Shown here piece by piece: positions 33,057 through 44,687 of a stretch of 64,000 bases of DNA. The stretch is from the NCBI GenBank assembly GCA_032716605.1, contig CM064480.1:26092129-26156128 (forward strand), written 5' to 3'. The stretch comes from Paralithodes platypus (lineage: Eukaryota; Arthropoda; Malacostraca; Decapoda; Lithodidae). Each line of letters begins with the position of its first letter. Within the stretch, counting starts at the first letter, position 1. The position numbers were made by a program, and so were the translations under genes. The notes beneath the pieces are model-generated. The model saw nothing but the letters and a program-made list of their open reading frames with translations. It was not told the DNA's origin and did not search any database.

Positions 33057-34098
33057 ACCCCTTAACCCTGATTACATCATTTATTCCTCGGCCCCGGCCC
33101 TTCCACCTGCCTCGTCAGCTAAACTCTATGCTGATTGGTCACGCACTGATGGCATGAATGACGTCAAAGCGCTGTCCTCATTAACCCAGGAGTTGGATAC
33201 AACCCCGCAGCTTGATCCTTTTGGTCACCCGGTCTTACACATAGGGCAGGCAGGGCTGGGGCATTGGGTGGAATGGCAGTCAGTGTTGAGACAGTATGCC
33301 TCGACAATTACTAACAAAGCCTCACATCAGATCCCCAAGGAAACTCATGGTTGGTTCTCCCTTCCGGTGGTCAAAGCCGGCGGAGTCCCAGAACCTATCC
33401 TCACTTTCATTTCTGCCCCACGTCTCCAGATTAGAGACATAGATCCCTTTTGTACTCCTCCTCAAACTCAGCTCGAAAAAGACTTTCGTTTGAGGCAGAA
33501 AGCGTTACGGCTATTGTCGCAGGCACTGTTATCTCGTCAGCTCTCCCAATCCCTTGCTTAGAACCATTGCGGCGATTCGAGATGAGAATGCGTGTAAGGC
33601 TCTGGAACTATCACGTAGAATCATGCTCCAGAATGCAGTTCAATCTTTGGGAGACATCAGAGTCGCCTTGTTTGAGGCAGTTCGGGCTAGACAGGACCTA
33701 AGAGTCCATTTTGTTAAGAAATTACCGGAAGCTATTGCCTGCCGAGTTCTTCTGTCTGAGGTTTTGACACCCTCATTGCTTTGCCCTGATGTCTGGAGTA
33801 CGGTTTACAACCTAGCCACGTCTCGGACCGCCGCAAGTTCGGCACCTAAAGAGTTCAAGTTTCCAAAGCTTTTCTCCAAACCAAAGCAGCAATTTAAAAC
33901 TCCCCATCAAGGTAATAATTTTTTTCCCCCTAAGCCACAGCACTCCAAAGGCACTGAGTCCTCTAGGAGTAAAGGTGGTACCAAACCTGGTAAGTGGACC
34001 AAGCCATACCATAAATACAAATCAGGTCAGGGTTCTACCTCTAAATCACAAGGTTCAGCCTCCGCTAGCCAGGCGTCCAACCCCACACCTACCCAGTC

Positions 34099-34108
34099 AA
34101 AAAACTAA
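34099..34108 (+). promoter_or_regulatory. Candidate -1 ribosomal frameshift site, gag-RT (copy E)
   Basis: A AAA AAC TAA in the gag zero frame; RT is open in the -1 frame from here. Downstream, ACTTTGA and TCAAAGT (34132-34138, 34149-34155) can form a 7-bp stem, though about 26 bases away. Confidence 0.6.
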
Positions 34109-36618
34109 ATCTTTTGCCAGTCTCCAATCACACTTTGATCAAGTTAGGTCAAAGTTCAGTAACGCCGGACAAGTCTACCCTCACAGGGACTTTCAGAGTA
34201 TGTCACAAAGCGTGGCCGCGGCGGACTTGGGCTCGGACAGTGGCCCGCAAGGGCATAACCTGGAGGTGGATCAGACGACCTCAATTGCGCCTCCCACGAG
34301 CAACCACTCTTGTATCTCTAGAAATAGAGTCGCTCCTCCAGGAAATGATCTCCAAGCAGGTCATTGTCCCAGTAGAACCAACTTGCCCAGTTTTTACCTC
34401 TCGCCTTTTTCTAGTGCCAAAGCGGGACAGTGTTCAGAAGCGACCGGTAGTGGACTTGTCGCGTCTGAACGCTTACATTCACAACGCGTCCTTTCGGATG
34501 CTGACAGTGAACCAGATAAGGCTTACACTCCCACCGCAGGGGTGGATGTGTTCTCTCGATCTAACCGACGCCTACTGGCATGTCCATGTGAACAAACGTT
34601 ATCAGAAATTCCTAGCGATCAGGCTTCTCAATCAGACTTATGTCTTTCAAAGAATGCCATTCGGGCTCAACTTAGCACCACGAGTATTTACAAAACTTGT
34701 TCGGCAGGCTTTAGTTCCACTATTAAATCAGGGAATAAAGGTGTTGTGGTATCTGGACGACTGGTTAGTGGTAGCGGATTCGGAGGAGCTATGTCTTTCT
34801 CATGTCCACAAAGTTATGACTCATGTAGCACCCCTCGGCTTCAAGATCAACCTGGCAAAGTCCAATCTTGTGCCGACGAGGGTGATTCAGTGGATAAGGC
34901 TGGTCTGGGACACATCACATCTCACTCTCAGTCAAAGTGTGGACAACAGAAACAGATTTCGAAAGAAACTGTTCTGTTTCCTCCACAGCTCGACTACGAT
35001 GAGACGGATGTGGGAGTCCCTGGTTGGCTCTCTCAACTGGATCCAACTAACTGTAAAGTTGGGCCGGTTGAAAGTAAAGAGATTAATACTGGAGGGCAAC
35101 AAACATTTCCCGCTCTTGCCGGCGGGGGAGTTATGGCCTATTCCAGGGTTTATCCTCAATGGTGGTGGGCTGGATCTATCAGAGTGAGGGTTGGTGTCCT
35201 CTACTTCCCATAGCCGTTTTCTGACTGTACCTTTATCATAATTCTTATTTCTAACTTTTTTCTTGAGAGTGGTGAAGGCAGTGGGGCCATAATGGTATGC
35301 CCCATGTTTCCCTAGTGTCTTACTCTCACAGCCCACTGGCACAAGTTGGCCTTTCTCTCTCTGGCGTAGGGATGCGGCAACCCCACCGCCCGCCACTTTG
35401 GTGGTGCAATCAGTCTCTGGAGCAGTGGACCACTGGTTCCCATTTCCAGAAAATTCCTGTGCTTGGTATGCTTCCAGCCAGGGCCCCACTGGGGTAAATA
35501 AAATAGCAAAACAGTGGTGGAACTGCCATCCGGGTGAGGGACTGCTCTGGGTCTGCTCCTTCAGTGTTCATGGTTATAATCCGCTTAGTGGAAATGGCAC
35601 TGTGGAGTGGGTCAGTCGGGGCATGTCTGGGAGCCTGGAGGCAGTTTCTGCCATGGCCATCCCTTTTGGGGCGCTTCCTCTGGAAGCGAGGCGTCAGATT
35701 TGATGATTGATGATGATGATTATCCTCAACTTACTAGCGGTCTGGGCGAAGCACGAGATACTCTATTCAGTAACAACATGGACCTCTCCTCCACCGACGG
35801 TGTGGGTAGATACCGATGCATCAGGGACAATAGGCTGGGGTTATCAGTCAAGCCTAGGCCATCAGGGTCAAGGTCTTTGGTCCCAATCCCTAAACTGTCA
35901 CATCAATGTCCAAGAATTACTAGTCTCATTGTTTTTCCTCCAGGCACACAGCCCGGCGTTGTGGGGCAAGTCCATCGCTTTCCGAATGGACAATCTGAAC
36001 GCAGTATCGTGCATTCAGAAGCAAGGGTCAACGAGGTCTCGGGCATTACTCACGCTATCAGAGGAGATTTTCACACAGGCAGACAGTTTAGAAATTCATT
36101 TACACGTCTCGTACCTCTCGGGCATAGCCAATGTCTGGGCAGACGCGCTATCCCGGCGAATGAGTACGAAGGTCGAATGGTCAATAAAGCAAACCATCTT
36201 CAATCAGGTGATTGCTCCAATGTACCATCCACAAGTGGATTTGTTCGCGTCCAGGGAGACTCACAAGCTCCCTCTTTACCTGACCCGCCAGGAACCAACC
36301 CTGGCGGGGGGACCAGACGCATTGATGGTGGACTGGAACAAGTGGAGTTCCATATATCTGTTTCCGCCTCCAGACGCATCACTCATGTGTCAGGTAATTC
36401 ACAAGCTACAGAGCTATCGGGCCGCAGTCTCGATGATTGCGCCTCTATGGCCGGCTCAGGTGTGGTACCACCAGTTAAAGAAGTGGTGCGGAACCCCGAC
36501 ATCACTCCCGATATCGTATTTCTACTTGGACACAATTGGAAACCTAGAGACCTCGCTGACTTTTGCTTTTTGGACATTCAGAGAGCCAAGTGGCTGCCCC
36601 AATATGGCCAGAGTGTAA
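34109..36618 (+). pseudogene. DIRS reverse transcriptase-RNase H (copy E)
   Basis: RT 34114-35159 holds MCSLDLTDAYWHV, PFGLNLAP and YLDDWLVV. It is interrupted after PIPGFILN by a 560-bp insertion. It resumes at 35730 with RNase H: TVWVDTDASGTIGWG, FRMDNLNAV and WADALSR. The insertion plus its duplication totals 570 bp, a multiple of three, but carries stops. Apart from that, the RT-RNase H is well kept. The frame is -1 relative to gag and has no obvious ATG near the start. Confidence 0.9.
35160..35719 (+). mobile_element. SINE-like 560-bp insertion in DIRS E
   Basis: Flanked by a 10-bp direct repeat TTATCCTCAA (35150-35159, 35720-35729). It ends in a GAT/TGA-rich tail (TGATGATTGATGATGATGA), which fits a retroposed element. 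The start, TGGTGGTGGGCTGGATCTAT, resembles 26689 onward. No pol III promoter was confidently seen. Confidence 0.75.
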
Positions 36619-37550
36619 CTGCTAAATTGATAGGTCAATATACAAAGTCTACCCAGCGACAATACTCTTCTCATTGGCGTGCTTTCACTACTTGGGTTGT
36701 AGAAACCTCTCAGACAGACACTTCGGTTGCATTAGTTTTCAAATACCTGGATTATTTGTTTGAACATAAGCGTCTAGCAGTTAACACTTTAAAAAACCAC
36801 TTGTCAGCTATAAAGATCCCCCTTTTTGATCTAACAGGTTTATCTATACCGCCGGCGGAGGAAAAGGGTTTCATGAGAGCATGTTTCAGGCTTCGTCCAC
36901 CACCCCGCCAGCTCACACCTACCTGGTCACTCGAGAAGACTTTAGCATTGCTTTATTCCCCCAAATACACCAAGAACCCACCTTTTGAATTAATTCTTAA
37001 GAAAGCCGTGTTTTTGATGGCTCTTTCCTCAGGTAATCGGGTATCTGAGTTGGAGGCGATGTGTAACACACCTAATTGCCTTAGATTTGGGTGGCGCAAT
37101 GCTGATGTACAGATTGCTCCGTCTCCTTCTTTTGTCGCCAAAAATGAACATCAGGATCATGTTTTTACTTCCTTTACTGTACCTGCCCTTAAACGCGGCG
37201 ATACTCACCACATTCTATGTCCAGTACAAGCCTTGATTAAGTTAATCAGAGCATCCCAGCCTAAGCAACCAGGAGCTCTATGGGTATCTGCGAAAGGTAC
37301 ACGGGTTACAAAGCGAAGGTTGGCGGCCCTCCTCGTAGAAGTTATCAGGGAAAGCAATCCCGGCTTAGTGGTAAGAGCCCATGACATTCGTAAATGGGTG
37401 GTGTCCCTACGCTTTTTACATAATTATTCGGTAGATGATATTGCCGAAACTAATTTATGGGCCTCCAATCATACCTTTCTATCTCGCTATCTGTCAGTAC
37501 ACCTAGAAAGACCAAAGCACACCTGTGTGGCCCTCCAGCAACGGGTGTAA
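35730..37550 (+). CDS. DIRS tyrosine recombinase (copy E)
   Basis: The open frame runs to 37550 and its artificial upstream part starts inside the 560-bp insertion. The native part overlaps RNase H in another frame up to 36618. Non-overlapping recombinase follows: WLPQYGQSVTAKLIGQYT, then the N-terminal SAM-like domain. The catalytic domain has GNRVSEL (Arg), HDIRKW (HxxR) and HTFLSRYLS (Tyr), so all catalytic residues are present. It is the most intact gene of copy E. Upstream of the insertion the same frame is open back to 33975. Confidence 0.88.
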   Translation, partial: LTSGLGEARDTLFSNNMDLSSTDGVGRYRCIRDNRLGLSVKPRPSGSRSLVPIPKLSHQCPRITSLIVFPPGTQPGVVGQVHRFPNGQSERSIVHSEARVNEVSGITHAIRGDFHTGRQFRNSFTRLVPLGHSQCLGRRAIPANEYEGRMVNKANHLQSGDCSNVPSTSGFVRVQGDSQAPSLPDPPGTNPGGGTRRIDGGLEQVEFHISVSASRRITHVSGNSQATELSGRSLDDCASMAGSGVVPPVKEVVRNPDITPDIVFLLGHNWKPRDLADFCFLDIQRAKWLPQYGQSVTAKLIGQYTKSTQRQYSSHWRAFTTWVVETSQTDTSVALVFKYLDYLFEHKRLAVNTLKNHLSAIKIPLFDLTGLSIPPAEEKGFMRACFRLRPPPRQLTPTWSLEKTLALLYSPKYTKNPPFELILKKAVFLMALSSGNRVSELEAMCNTPNCLRFGWRNADVQIAPSPSFVAKNEHQDHVFTSFTVPALKRGDTHHILCPVQALIKLIRASQPKQPGALWVSAKGTRVTKRRLAALLVEVIRESNPGLVVRAHDIRKWVVSLRFLHNYSVDDIAETNLWASNHTFLSRYLSVHLERPKHTCVALQQRV

Positions 37551-38159
37551 GATCTTTGTGCTAGTAGATTTAAGCTGTTGTTTTCAAAACAGGGGGGGGG
37601 ATGTGTAACTACAAAGAAACTAACACCCCTTCGCCGAAAACTTGTGATATATATGCAAATATGTAAGACCAAAGGTTGTGATCTCTATTTACATTGTAAA
37701 TCTTCTTTTTCTCTAGTAATTAAGAAAGATATATTTTTCTAGTCAAGAAAGATGGGATAACATAGGCTAATGTTTTGATCTTATTTAACCCTTCTTTGGC
37801 GGCGCGCAACTTATGTCGTGTGCCATTTTCAGCACGTAATGTTGCAGAGAGAGAGAGCTGAGCGGTGTGAGGAGCGTAGTAAGGCTATGACCGCCGCCCA
37901 CCACCGCGGTGGGTCAACTGAAGTGAAAACCACCCTTCCATCCCCCCTCACACTCGCTACACAGGGAATTATGTAGGGAAAGTACCTAATTACATGGTTT
38001 TTGCACTCGTGTTGCGCGATCGTTGCAAGAAAACCAGTGGTCGTACAAGGATGGTTGGGGTGTCATTGGAAAGCTCTGTTTATGCCCTTTCAGGGATAGA
38101 TACTTGTTTTACGCTCTGGGTCTTATTTAGGCATGAAAATGATCACGTAAACAACCCTA
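37551..38159. other. DIRS E 3' UTR and unassigned insert
   Basis: 37551-37786 is the 3' UTR, with a G-run as in the other copies. From about 37787 (TTAACCC) the sequence is unrelated to DIRS and non-coding, and ends at the 5' terminus of DIRS D. Confidence 0.5.
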
Positions 38160-38547
38160 TTTATTAGTGGCCCCTCCATCATTGACGAACATGCCTATTA
38201 CATAAGGCATCCTCTTCAACCACTAATCCGCCGTAGTTTGAATCTACCGCGCAGAGCATTTAAAATCTGAGGAGCCTTCATCATGAGCGCACGCGACCTC
38301 ACTCATGGCTTCAGTCATTATGAATTGGGTTCTCACTACGAAAAAACTTTGTAAAAAATAAAAAAGAAAAAGAAAATAAGAATAACTATCCAATAAGCTT
38401 TCCATCATATCGTGGATGTACTTGTGTGGATCTTTGACCAGACGCTGATTCAGGCGTCATTCTTCCTTCTTCCTTCTCTGCTCTGCGATCAGCCGGCCCG
38501 GACGTGTCTCTCCACGCTCCGCTAGTTCCGCATTTGCTGCGTCCCTA

Positions 38548-40211
38548 GTGAGTTTTTTCTCATTTGTTTACTCCGGGATGTATCGAGTAAGGTTAGGATA
38601 TGCGTAGCAGGAGTGTCCTGGGCTGGTTGCCCGCAGTGCAGTGTATTTTGGGTCGTGTGTTTGGGGCATCTATTTCGGATGTACCCTCGTGGTCCTGTTG
38701 TGGACAGGTGAACTTTTTCACAGTTACCTAGCTTTGTGATGCAGGCGGCTTTCATTACGCGTTATTGCTTCCTTTTATCTTTCTGATGAGGTAGCGTATT
38801 TTTGCTGACGTTCCCAGCGTATTTTTCTTCACTTAGTGAAGTTTTTTCTGGGTCCCGAGTCAGTTCTTCCCTTTGCCGGAAGTATTTGCTACAGTGGTGT
38901 GTTGGCGGTGGTTCCTGTTGTGATATAATTCAGTGCTTTTTGTTTATATTCCGACATGTTAATGTTATCCGTCTGCCTAGGCCTAGCCAGCCTCTCGTAG
39001 CTTTACCACATATACAAGTGTTATTGATTTATTTTCTAAATATGTACTACTGTGTCATGTGTGTCCTGGTTTAGTTGTGTATTGGCTAATTCCACGGACT
39101 ATTTATGTGTCCTGGGTTAGTTGTGTATTGGCTAATTCCACGGACTATGTTGGGCCCGGCGTTAGTTGTGTTTTGGCTACGCCTCGGTCCGGTGGTGCGT
39201 TCAGATGGTATCTGGATGGGGTGGGTTTTTTCCGGCGGGTTTTTCTCGGTTTCACCTTGATAACCCCGGCTGGTTGCCGAATTTTGGCCACGCGTGGTTT
39301 AAAAGCAGGCTTGTTTCCCCGGCGAGTGGGTGTCTGTGGCTCCCCAGGACTGCGTCTCTGGGGTGCCTGTTTCAGGCTCCTTATGATTCCCGGCGGGTTG
39401 GCTGTACCCATCTAACAGTGTTCATACGGACACGTGTTGTTTGTAGTTTTTTCGGTTTTGCAAAGCCAATATAAAACTATGCTGTTGTTGTATTTCCTCC
39501 CCGGCGATCTTTTACAAAGAAGTGGGGTTAGGAACAATTGGGGTTAACTTTTAAACTTTAAATCACCCGGCGGGTGCAACCTGGTAGGGTGGGATGCCCG
39601 AATTTGCAAAATTCAGTTTAGTTGACCAGACAATTGAGGGATGCATTGTGTATCGCCTCCTTCAACATACGGCGCTTTAGGGCACAATTGGGGTTAACGT
39701 TTTTTAAACTAATATTCACATCCGGCGGGTGCTCCTTGGAGGGATGAGAATAACGAATTTACAATTCAGTTAGTTAACCAGACAATTGAGGGATACGTTT
39801 TGTATCGCCGCCTTCAACATACGGCGATCTAAAAAGATACTTCGGGAGAAGTTAGATCTCGCATATTTGTCAGGCTTCCCAGTTTTTAATCTACGAGATA
39901 ATTCGGGGGCCGGCGTCTTTTTTAGTTTTTTTTTCTTCCAAAATTGAATCTTGAAACAAACACCACCGGAAAGACTTAATCAGTTATAAACGCCATGCTG
40001 GTCTTTATATATTATGTCAGAGGGTATTCATAAATCTTTTGGACAAATTAAGATATTCTGAAATCTTTTACTTAGGAAACCCCACCGCGTAGCGAGCTGT
40101 AGTCGTTGAGTATTACGTCTCGTTACCCGGAGGGTTATTTAACACTTGTGTGCGAACATGTTTGGGTTAACCTTATGAGCATTAATTCCTGGAAATTTTT
40201 TTTTTTTCCAG
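38548..40211 (+). other. Candidate leader intron of DIRS copy D
   Basis: Donor GTGAGT at 38548; long pyrimidine tract and CCAG ending at 40211, 60 bases before the gag ATG. Inside are about 47-bp repeats (39059-39180, TTAGTTGTGTATTGGCTAAT) and two units with a CGCCGCCTTCAA...ACGGCG hairpin (39650, 39802). Confidence 0.55.
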
Positions 40212-40270
40212 AGCTGGGTCCCGGCGGGTCTATGCAGAACCTGAAGTAAGTATCCCACCAGTCTCTGTCA

Positions 40271-42162
40271 TGGCTACCTTTGCCCCGGTTTTTGCTTTAT
40301 GCATTACGCCCTCTTGTTCAGGTATCCCTATTTTTGCGCACACCCTTTGTATAAAATGTGTTAAAATGTCTCGTTTGGTGTGGGTTACCTTTCCGGCGTT
40401 TTTTCTCGTTGCTCCGAGAACACCGTTTTTGTTTACCGAGTTTTAGTCAGGATGGCTCAAAATAGGTAAGTTACCCCGACGAGTTTGGTCGCTTGAGGGC
40501 TCATAAGAAACTGCGTTTTCTGTGGTCGAGCCTGGGATCAGGCTTCCTGTGTTATTCATTGCTTTATGCATTACGCCCTCCTGTAATGTATCGTTTAGTG
40601 TGGGTTACCTTTCCGGCGTTTTTCTCGTTGCTCCGAGAACACCGTTTTTGTTTACCGAGTTTTAGTCAGGATGGCTAAAATAGGTAAGTTACCCCGACGA
40701 GTTTGGTCACTTGAGGGCTCATCAGAAACTGCGTTTTCTATGGTCGAGCCTGGGATCAGGCTTCCTGGGTTATTCCCGTCGAGGGGGGCTCCACACAGTT
40801 TTCTAGGTGATCAGGTTGACACCTGTTGGACTTGGTTTTCTCTGCTTTTCAAAGCCATTGAAACAATGCTGTCTGTTTGTTTGGTCTTTACCTCCCGGCG
40901 ACCTTTTTACAAAGAGGTCTGGGGCAGGTATAATTGGTTTGACATTGCATATAAAACCCGGCGGTTGTACCTTCGGGTGGTTATATTAACGGATTTGCGA
41001 TTCGAGATAATTTGCCAAACAATTGATTGATACAATAGGGTATCACGGCCTTCAAGACGGCGATCTATGAGGGCTTCTGGGAGAAGCCGGATTAGAGATT
41101 AAGATAGGCTTAGACTTTTTATGGGATAAAAAGATGCCTGAATCTTACTAGTGTTTCAAGTGTAAAGGGATACTTGAAAGACTTCATCTTTAATAAAGAT
41201 ATGCTTCATCTTTATGAGGATTAGGAAGTTATGCTTAATTATTTTGGACAGGTAAAAGATATGCTGAAATCTTTATTAAGCCATTGAAACAATGCCGTTT
41301 GTTTGTTTAGTCTTTCCCTCCCGGCGACCTTTTTACAAAGAGGTCTGGGGCAGGTACAATTGGTTTGACATTGCATATAAAACCCGGCGGTTGTACCTTT
41401 GGGTGGTTATATTAACTGATTTGCAATTCGCGATAATTTGCCAAACAATTGATTGATGCAATAGGGTATCACGGCCTTCAAGACGGCGATCTATGAGGGC
41501 TTCTGGGAGAAGCCAGATTAGAGATTAAGATAGGCTTAGACTTTTATGGGATAAAAAGATGCCGGAATCTTACTAGTGTTTCAAGTGTAAAGGGATACTT
41601 GAAAGGCTTCATCTTTAATAAAGATATGCTTCATCTTTATGAGGATTCAGAAGATATGCTTAAATCTTCTGGACAGGTAAAGATATGCTGAAATCTTTAA
41701 TATGAAACTAAAGGATAACGAAAAGTAGTGGTGGAGTGCTACGGTTCGTTGACCGGCGGTTTTGAGGCACATATTTTGTACCATTTTTTGGGTGTAACCC
41801 TATGAGCATTAATCCCCAGAAATTTCTCTTTCCAGGGCGGAGTACCGGTGTTGCACCAGGTGTCCAGGTAGTTCCCGGGGGCGGGGTAGTTTTCCCCCAG
41901 TCTCTGTCGTGTCGGCACTTGAACCTCTCATTGCTGTATGTTCAACTCCGTTAAGCTCAGGTAGCCCTATCTTATTTTTATTTGTTAATGAAATAATTTA
42001 ATAGCTGAATCATAATAAACATATATATTTTCTATGATTATATTATGATAATATTGTGTTTATTTATAGTAATTTATTTTAATACAATTAAATATAAATT
42101 AAATTAATTAGTATACTTTATAATTTTTATCACCAGCTCTGCTTTCAATGTGTTAATGAGCT
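40271..42162 (+). pseudogene. DIRS gag 5' remnant and duplicated leader (copy D)
   Basis: The gag start at 40271 (ATGGCTACCTTTGCC) keeps only about 34 codons, up to the Cys cluster CIKCVK. Then come a tandem duplication with period 220 bp (40371, 40591) and another with period 426 bp (40852-41277, 41278-41703). A second acceptor (CTCTTTCCAG, about 41836) and a second, ATG-less gag start follow. 41980-42160 is AT-rich filler with no feature. Confidence 0.75.
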
Positions 42163-43468
42163 ATGGGAGCTTTTAATTATCATAAACCTTTACGGGACTC
42201 GGACGAGGGCTCCCATTCAGGGAGTATACCGAGCTCGCAAGCGCGGGACAGCCACAGCCAAGGTGTATGGCGGTACTCACAGTCGTACCTCACCCGCCGG
42301 ACGATAACGCCGGCGGGCGGACCTGACGCTCTGATGACGGACGAGAACAGGTTGAGTTCCATTTATCTCTTTTCCGCCGCCAGACGCGTCTCTAATGTGC
42401 CACGTAGTCAACAAACTACAGGATTAGCGAGGCGTAGTCTCGCTAATCGCGCCCCTGTGGCCGGCGCAGTGTGGTACCAGCATTTGAACACGTGGTGCCC
42501 GCACCCAGTGTCACTCCTGGTCGGGTTGTTCCAATTAGAACACAATTGGCAACCTAGAAACCTCGCGGACTTGTTCATTTTGGACATTCAGGAGGCCAAG
42601 TGGCTAGCACCATATGGTAGCGACGTGACCAAGATATTCGCGAATCAATATACCCAGTCTACAAAGCGACAGTTTCAATCGCATTGGCAAGCTTTTACGT
42701 CTCGGATTCTTAGAACAAAACAAACTGTGCCCTCGGTGGCGTTGGTTGTTTATTATTTAATTTATCTGTTCATGCAGAAACATTTATCTGAAAGTGATTT
42801 ATGTGCGCAGGTTTTAAACTCCGCCCACCTCCCCGTCGGCTCAGGCCTACATGGTCTCTGGACAAAGCATCGTCGTTATTCTCGTTCCCGTATGTACCAA
42901 AGACTGCAGATTTTACAAAAGGGCAGTATTCCTTATGGCTTTGGCTACCGGGAACGGAGTATCTGAGCTGGCGGCGATGAGCAACGCACCTAATTGCCTC
43001 AGGTTTGATAGGCTTCATGAGTGTATTCACATTGCACCTTCCCCAGGATTCATAGCCGAGATTGAGCACAGTGAACACGTGTTTTCAGAGTTCACGGTGC
43101 CGGCGTTAAACAGGGGAAAGGTGCACCATCTTTTTTGCCCAGTGCAAGCTCTAACCAAATATTTAAGAGTGGCACCTCTAAATCACCAGGGTGCTTTATG
43201 GGTCGCAAGTCCGGGTGAACGCTTGATGGAGCGTACACTGGCTTCTCTCTTGGTCGAGGACTTTAAAGAGAAGAATCACGGCGTTGTGGGTAAGACCCAC
43301 GATTTACGCAAGGGGACAGCCTCTTTTCGTTTCCTTAATAATCTTTCGGTGGAAGTTATTACGTCCACACAGTTGTGGGCCTCTAATCAGGAGTTTTTGC
43401 CTCGATACCTTTCAGTAGCTCTGGACAAACCTTCCTTGCCATGTATAGCTTTACGGCAGAGGGTCTAG
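42163..43468 (+). pseudogene. DIRS RNase H end and tyrosine recombinase (copy D)
   Basis: Begins with an RNase H remnant (LTRRTITPAGGPDAL) fused to the recombinase frame. Reading shifts near 42850-42900, and the catalytic domain continues at 42851-43468. The box I Arg is replaced: GNGVSEL instead of GNRVSEL. HDLRK and the PRYLS tyrosine remain. Loss of the catalytic Arg makes it inactive even apart from the frameshift. Confidence 0.87.
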
Positions 43469-44687
43469 GTGGCCCTTTTAGTCACGTTTTGTTTAATTTC
43501 AAGAAAAAGGGGGGGGGGAGGGTGCAGTCAGTGTGACATAGGACACCCTAGACCCCTCCGGAGTATGTGTTCGGAACATACGAGCTGTGATACTGGTTGT
43601 AGGCATTGTATTATAAAATTTCTCTGTAGTATTCATTGCAGGAAATTGTGCTAAAGGCCAATAGTAGTGTTACAACAATTCTTGTTGTAAGTAGCTTTGG
43701 CTGTGAAGCAATAGATTTTTGAGAAATCTCGGTAGTTGCAACAACGACTTTTACTTTTGAAGTAATTACTTCTGCATAAGTACACGAGTTCAGTACTTCT
43801 ACGAATGTACAAGAATTTATTTATGTTTGGTTATATTTTTAGGAATATATCCACTAGTTAATGGGGTTTATATGTGCACATGTAAACTTATAAGTTTTTA
43901 GTTTTCACCACTTACTTTAAGTGGGGTGCCTTCTTAACTAGCAGATCTGTGCACAGAGTCTCAGAGTTAACCCTTTTTCAAGCAGGCTTCTTTGAAGCAC
44001 GCTCCTGCTTGTACCCCTTTTTGAAGATTTAGGCTGTATAAAGTTTATGCACCCGAATATCTCATTTTTACAAAAGTAAGAATACTATGTGGTTGTTTGA
44101 TTATCTGCTTTTCTAGAGTTATGATATGATTACGAATGTCCCCCTCCAGTCTTAGAAATCAGGCATGTTCGTCAATGATGGAGGGGCCACTAATAAATTA
44201 TAGGTTTGACTCCTGTAAGGAGATAAAGAAAACCTAATATTTAGTAGTGGCCCCGTAATCATTGACGACTGGGGCCCTCCCGACCATCCCCTTCCCATTC
44301 GTTGATGTATTAAGGATTTTGGTTTACTTGATATGTCAGTGAAGGAAGAATGACGCCTGAATCAGCGTCTGGTCAAAGATCCACACAAGTACATCCACGA
44401 TATGATGTAAAGCTTATTGGATAGTTATTCTTATTTTATTTTTTATTTTATTACGAAGTTTTTTCGTAGTGAGAACCCAATTCATAATGACTGAAGCCAT
44501 GAGTGAGGTCGCGTGCGCTCATGATGAAGGCTCCTCAGATTTTAAATGCTCTGCGCGGTAGATTCAAACTACGGCGGATTAGTGTTTGAAGAGGATGCCT
44601 TATGTAATAGGCATGTTCGTCAATGATTACGGGGCCACTACTAAATATTAGGTTTTCTTTATCTCCTTACAAGAGTCAAACCTATAA
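43469..44687 (+). repeat. DIRS D 3' UTR, complementary region and inverted terminal repeat
   Basis: The 3' UTR with a G-run runs to about 44160. The complement of the 5' end is 44161-44197, the complement of the 3' end 44198-44268, and an inverted 5' repeat with the outer 3' end lies at about 44345-44687. Same order as in B and F. Confidence 0.88.

Larger units (their letters stand above)
30337..34108 (+). pseudogene. DIRS gag (copy E), frameshifted and interrupted
   Basis: The ATG at 30337 (MPFVPLC) is chosen because it matches the gag start in F and follows the acceptor. The N-terminal Cys cluster is CVTKSC...CIRCVPC...CKTC. The frame shifts near 30800 in the Ser/Arg-rich linker, has stops near 31221, and continues at 31252-32161. 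The 895-bp transposon follows, then the core 33060-33561 (DGMNDVKALSSL, GLGHWVEWQ) and the C-terminal part 33554-34108. It ends SKN with A AAA AAC TAA. The indel at 33555-33560 adds another shift. Gag probably coats RNA. Confidence 0.86.
38160..44687 (+). mobile_element. DIRS1-like retrotransposon copy D, internally deleted
   Basis: Family 1, plus strand, both termini present: 5' TTTATTAG at 38160, 3' CCTATAA at 44687, complementary region 44161-44268. The gag body, RT and most of RNase H are missing. The leader is expanded by tandem duplications. At the target, CCCTA lies before the element and TTTAGGG after it, with no longer duplication. Confidence 0.92.

Noticed and set aside
39145..39474. 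Frames of about 100 residues in the DIRS D leader
   Set aside because: They fall inside the candidate intron and are not kept in B or F.
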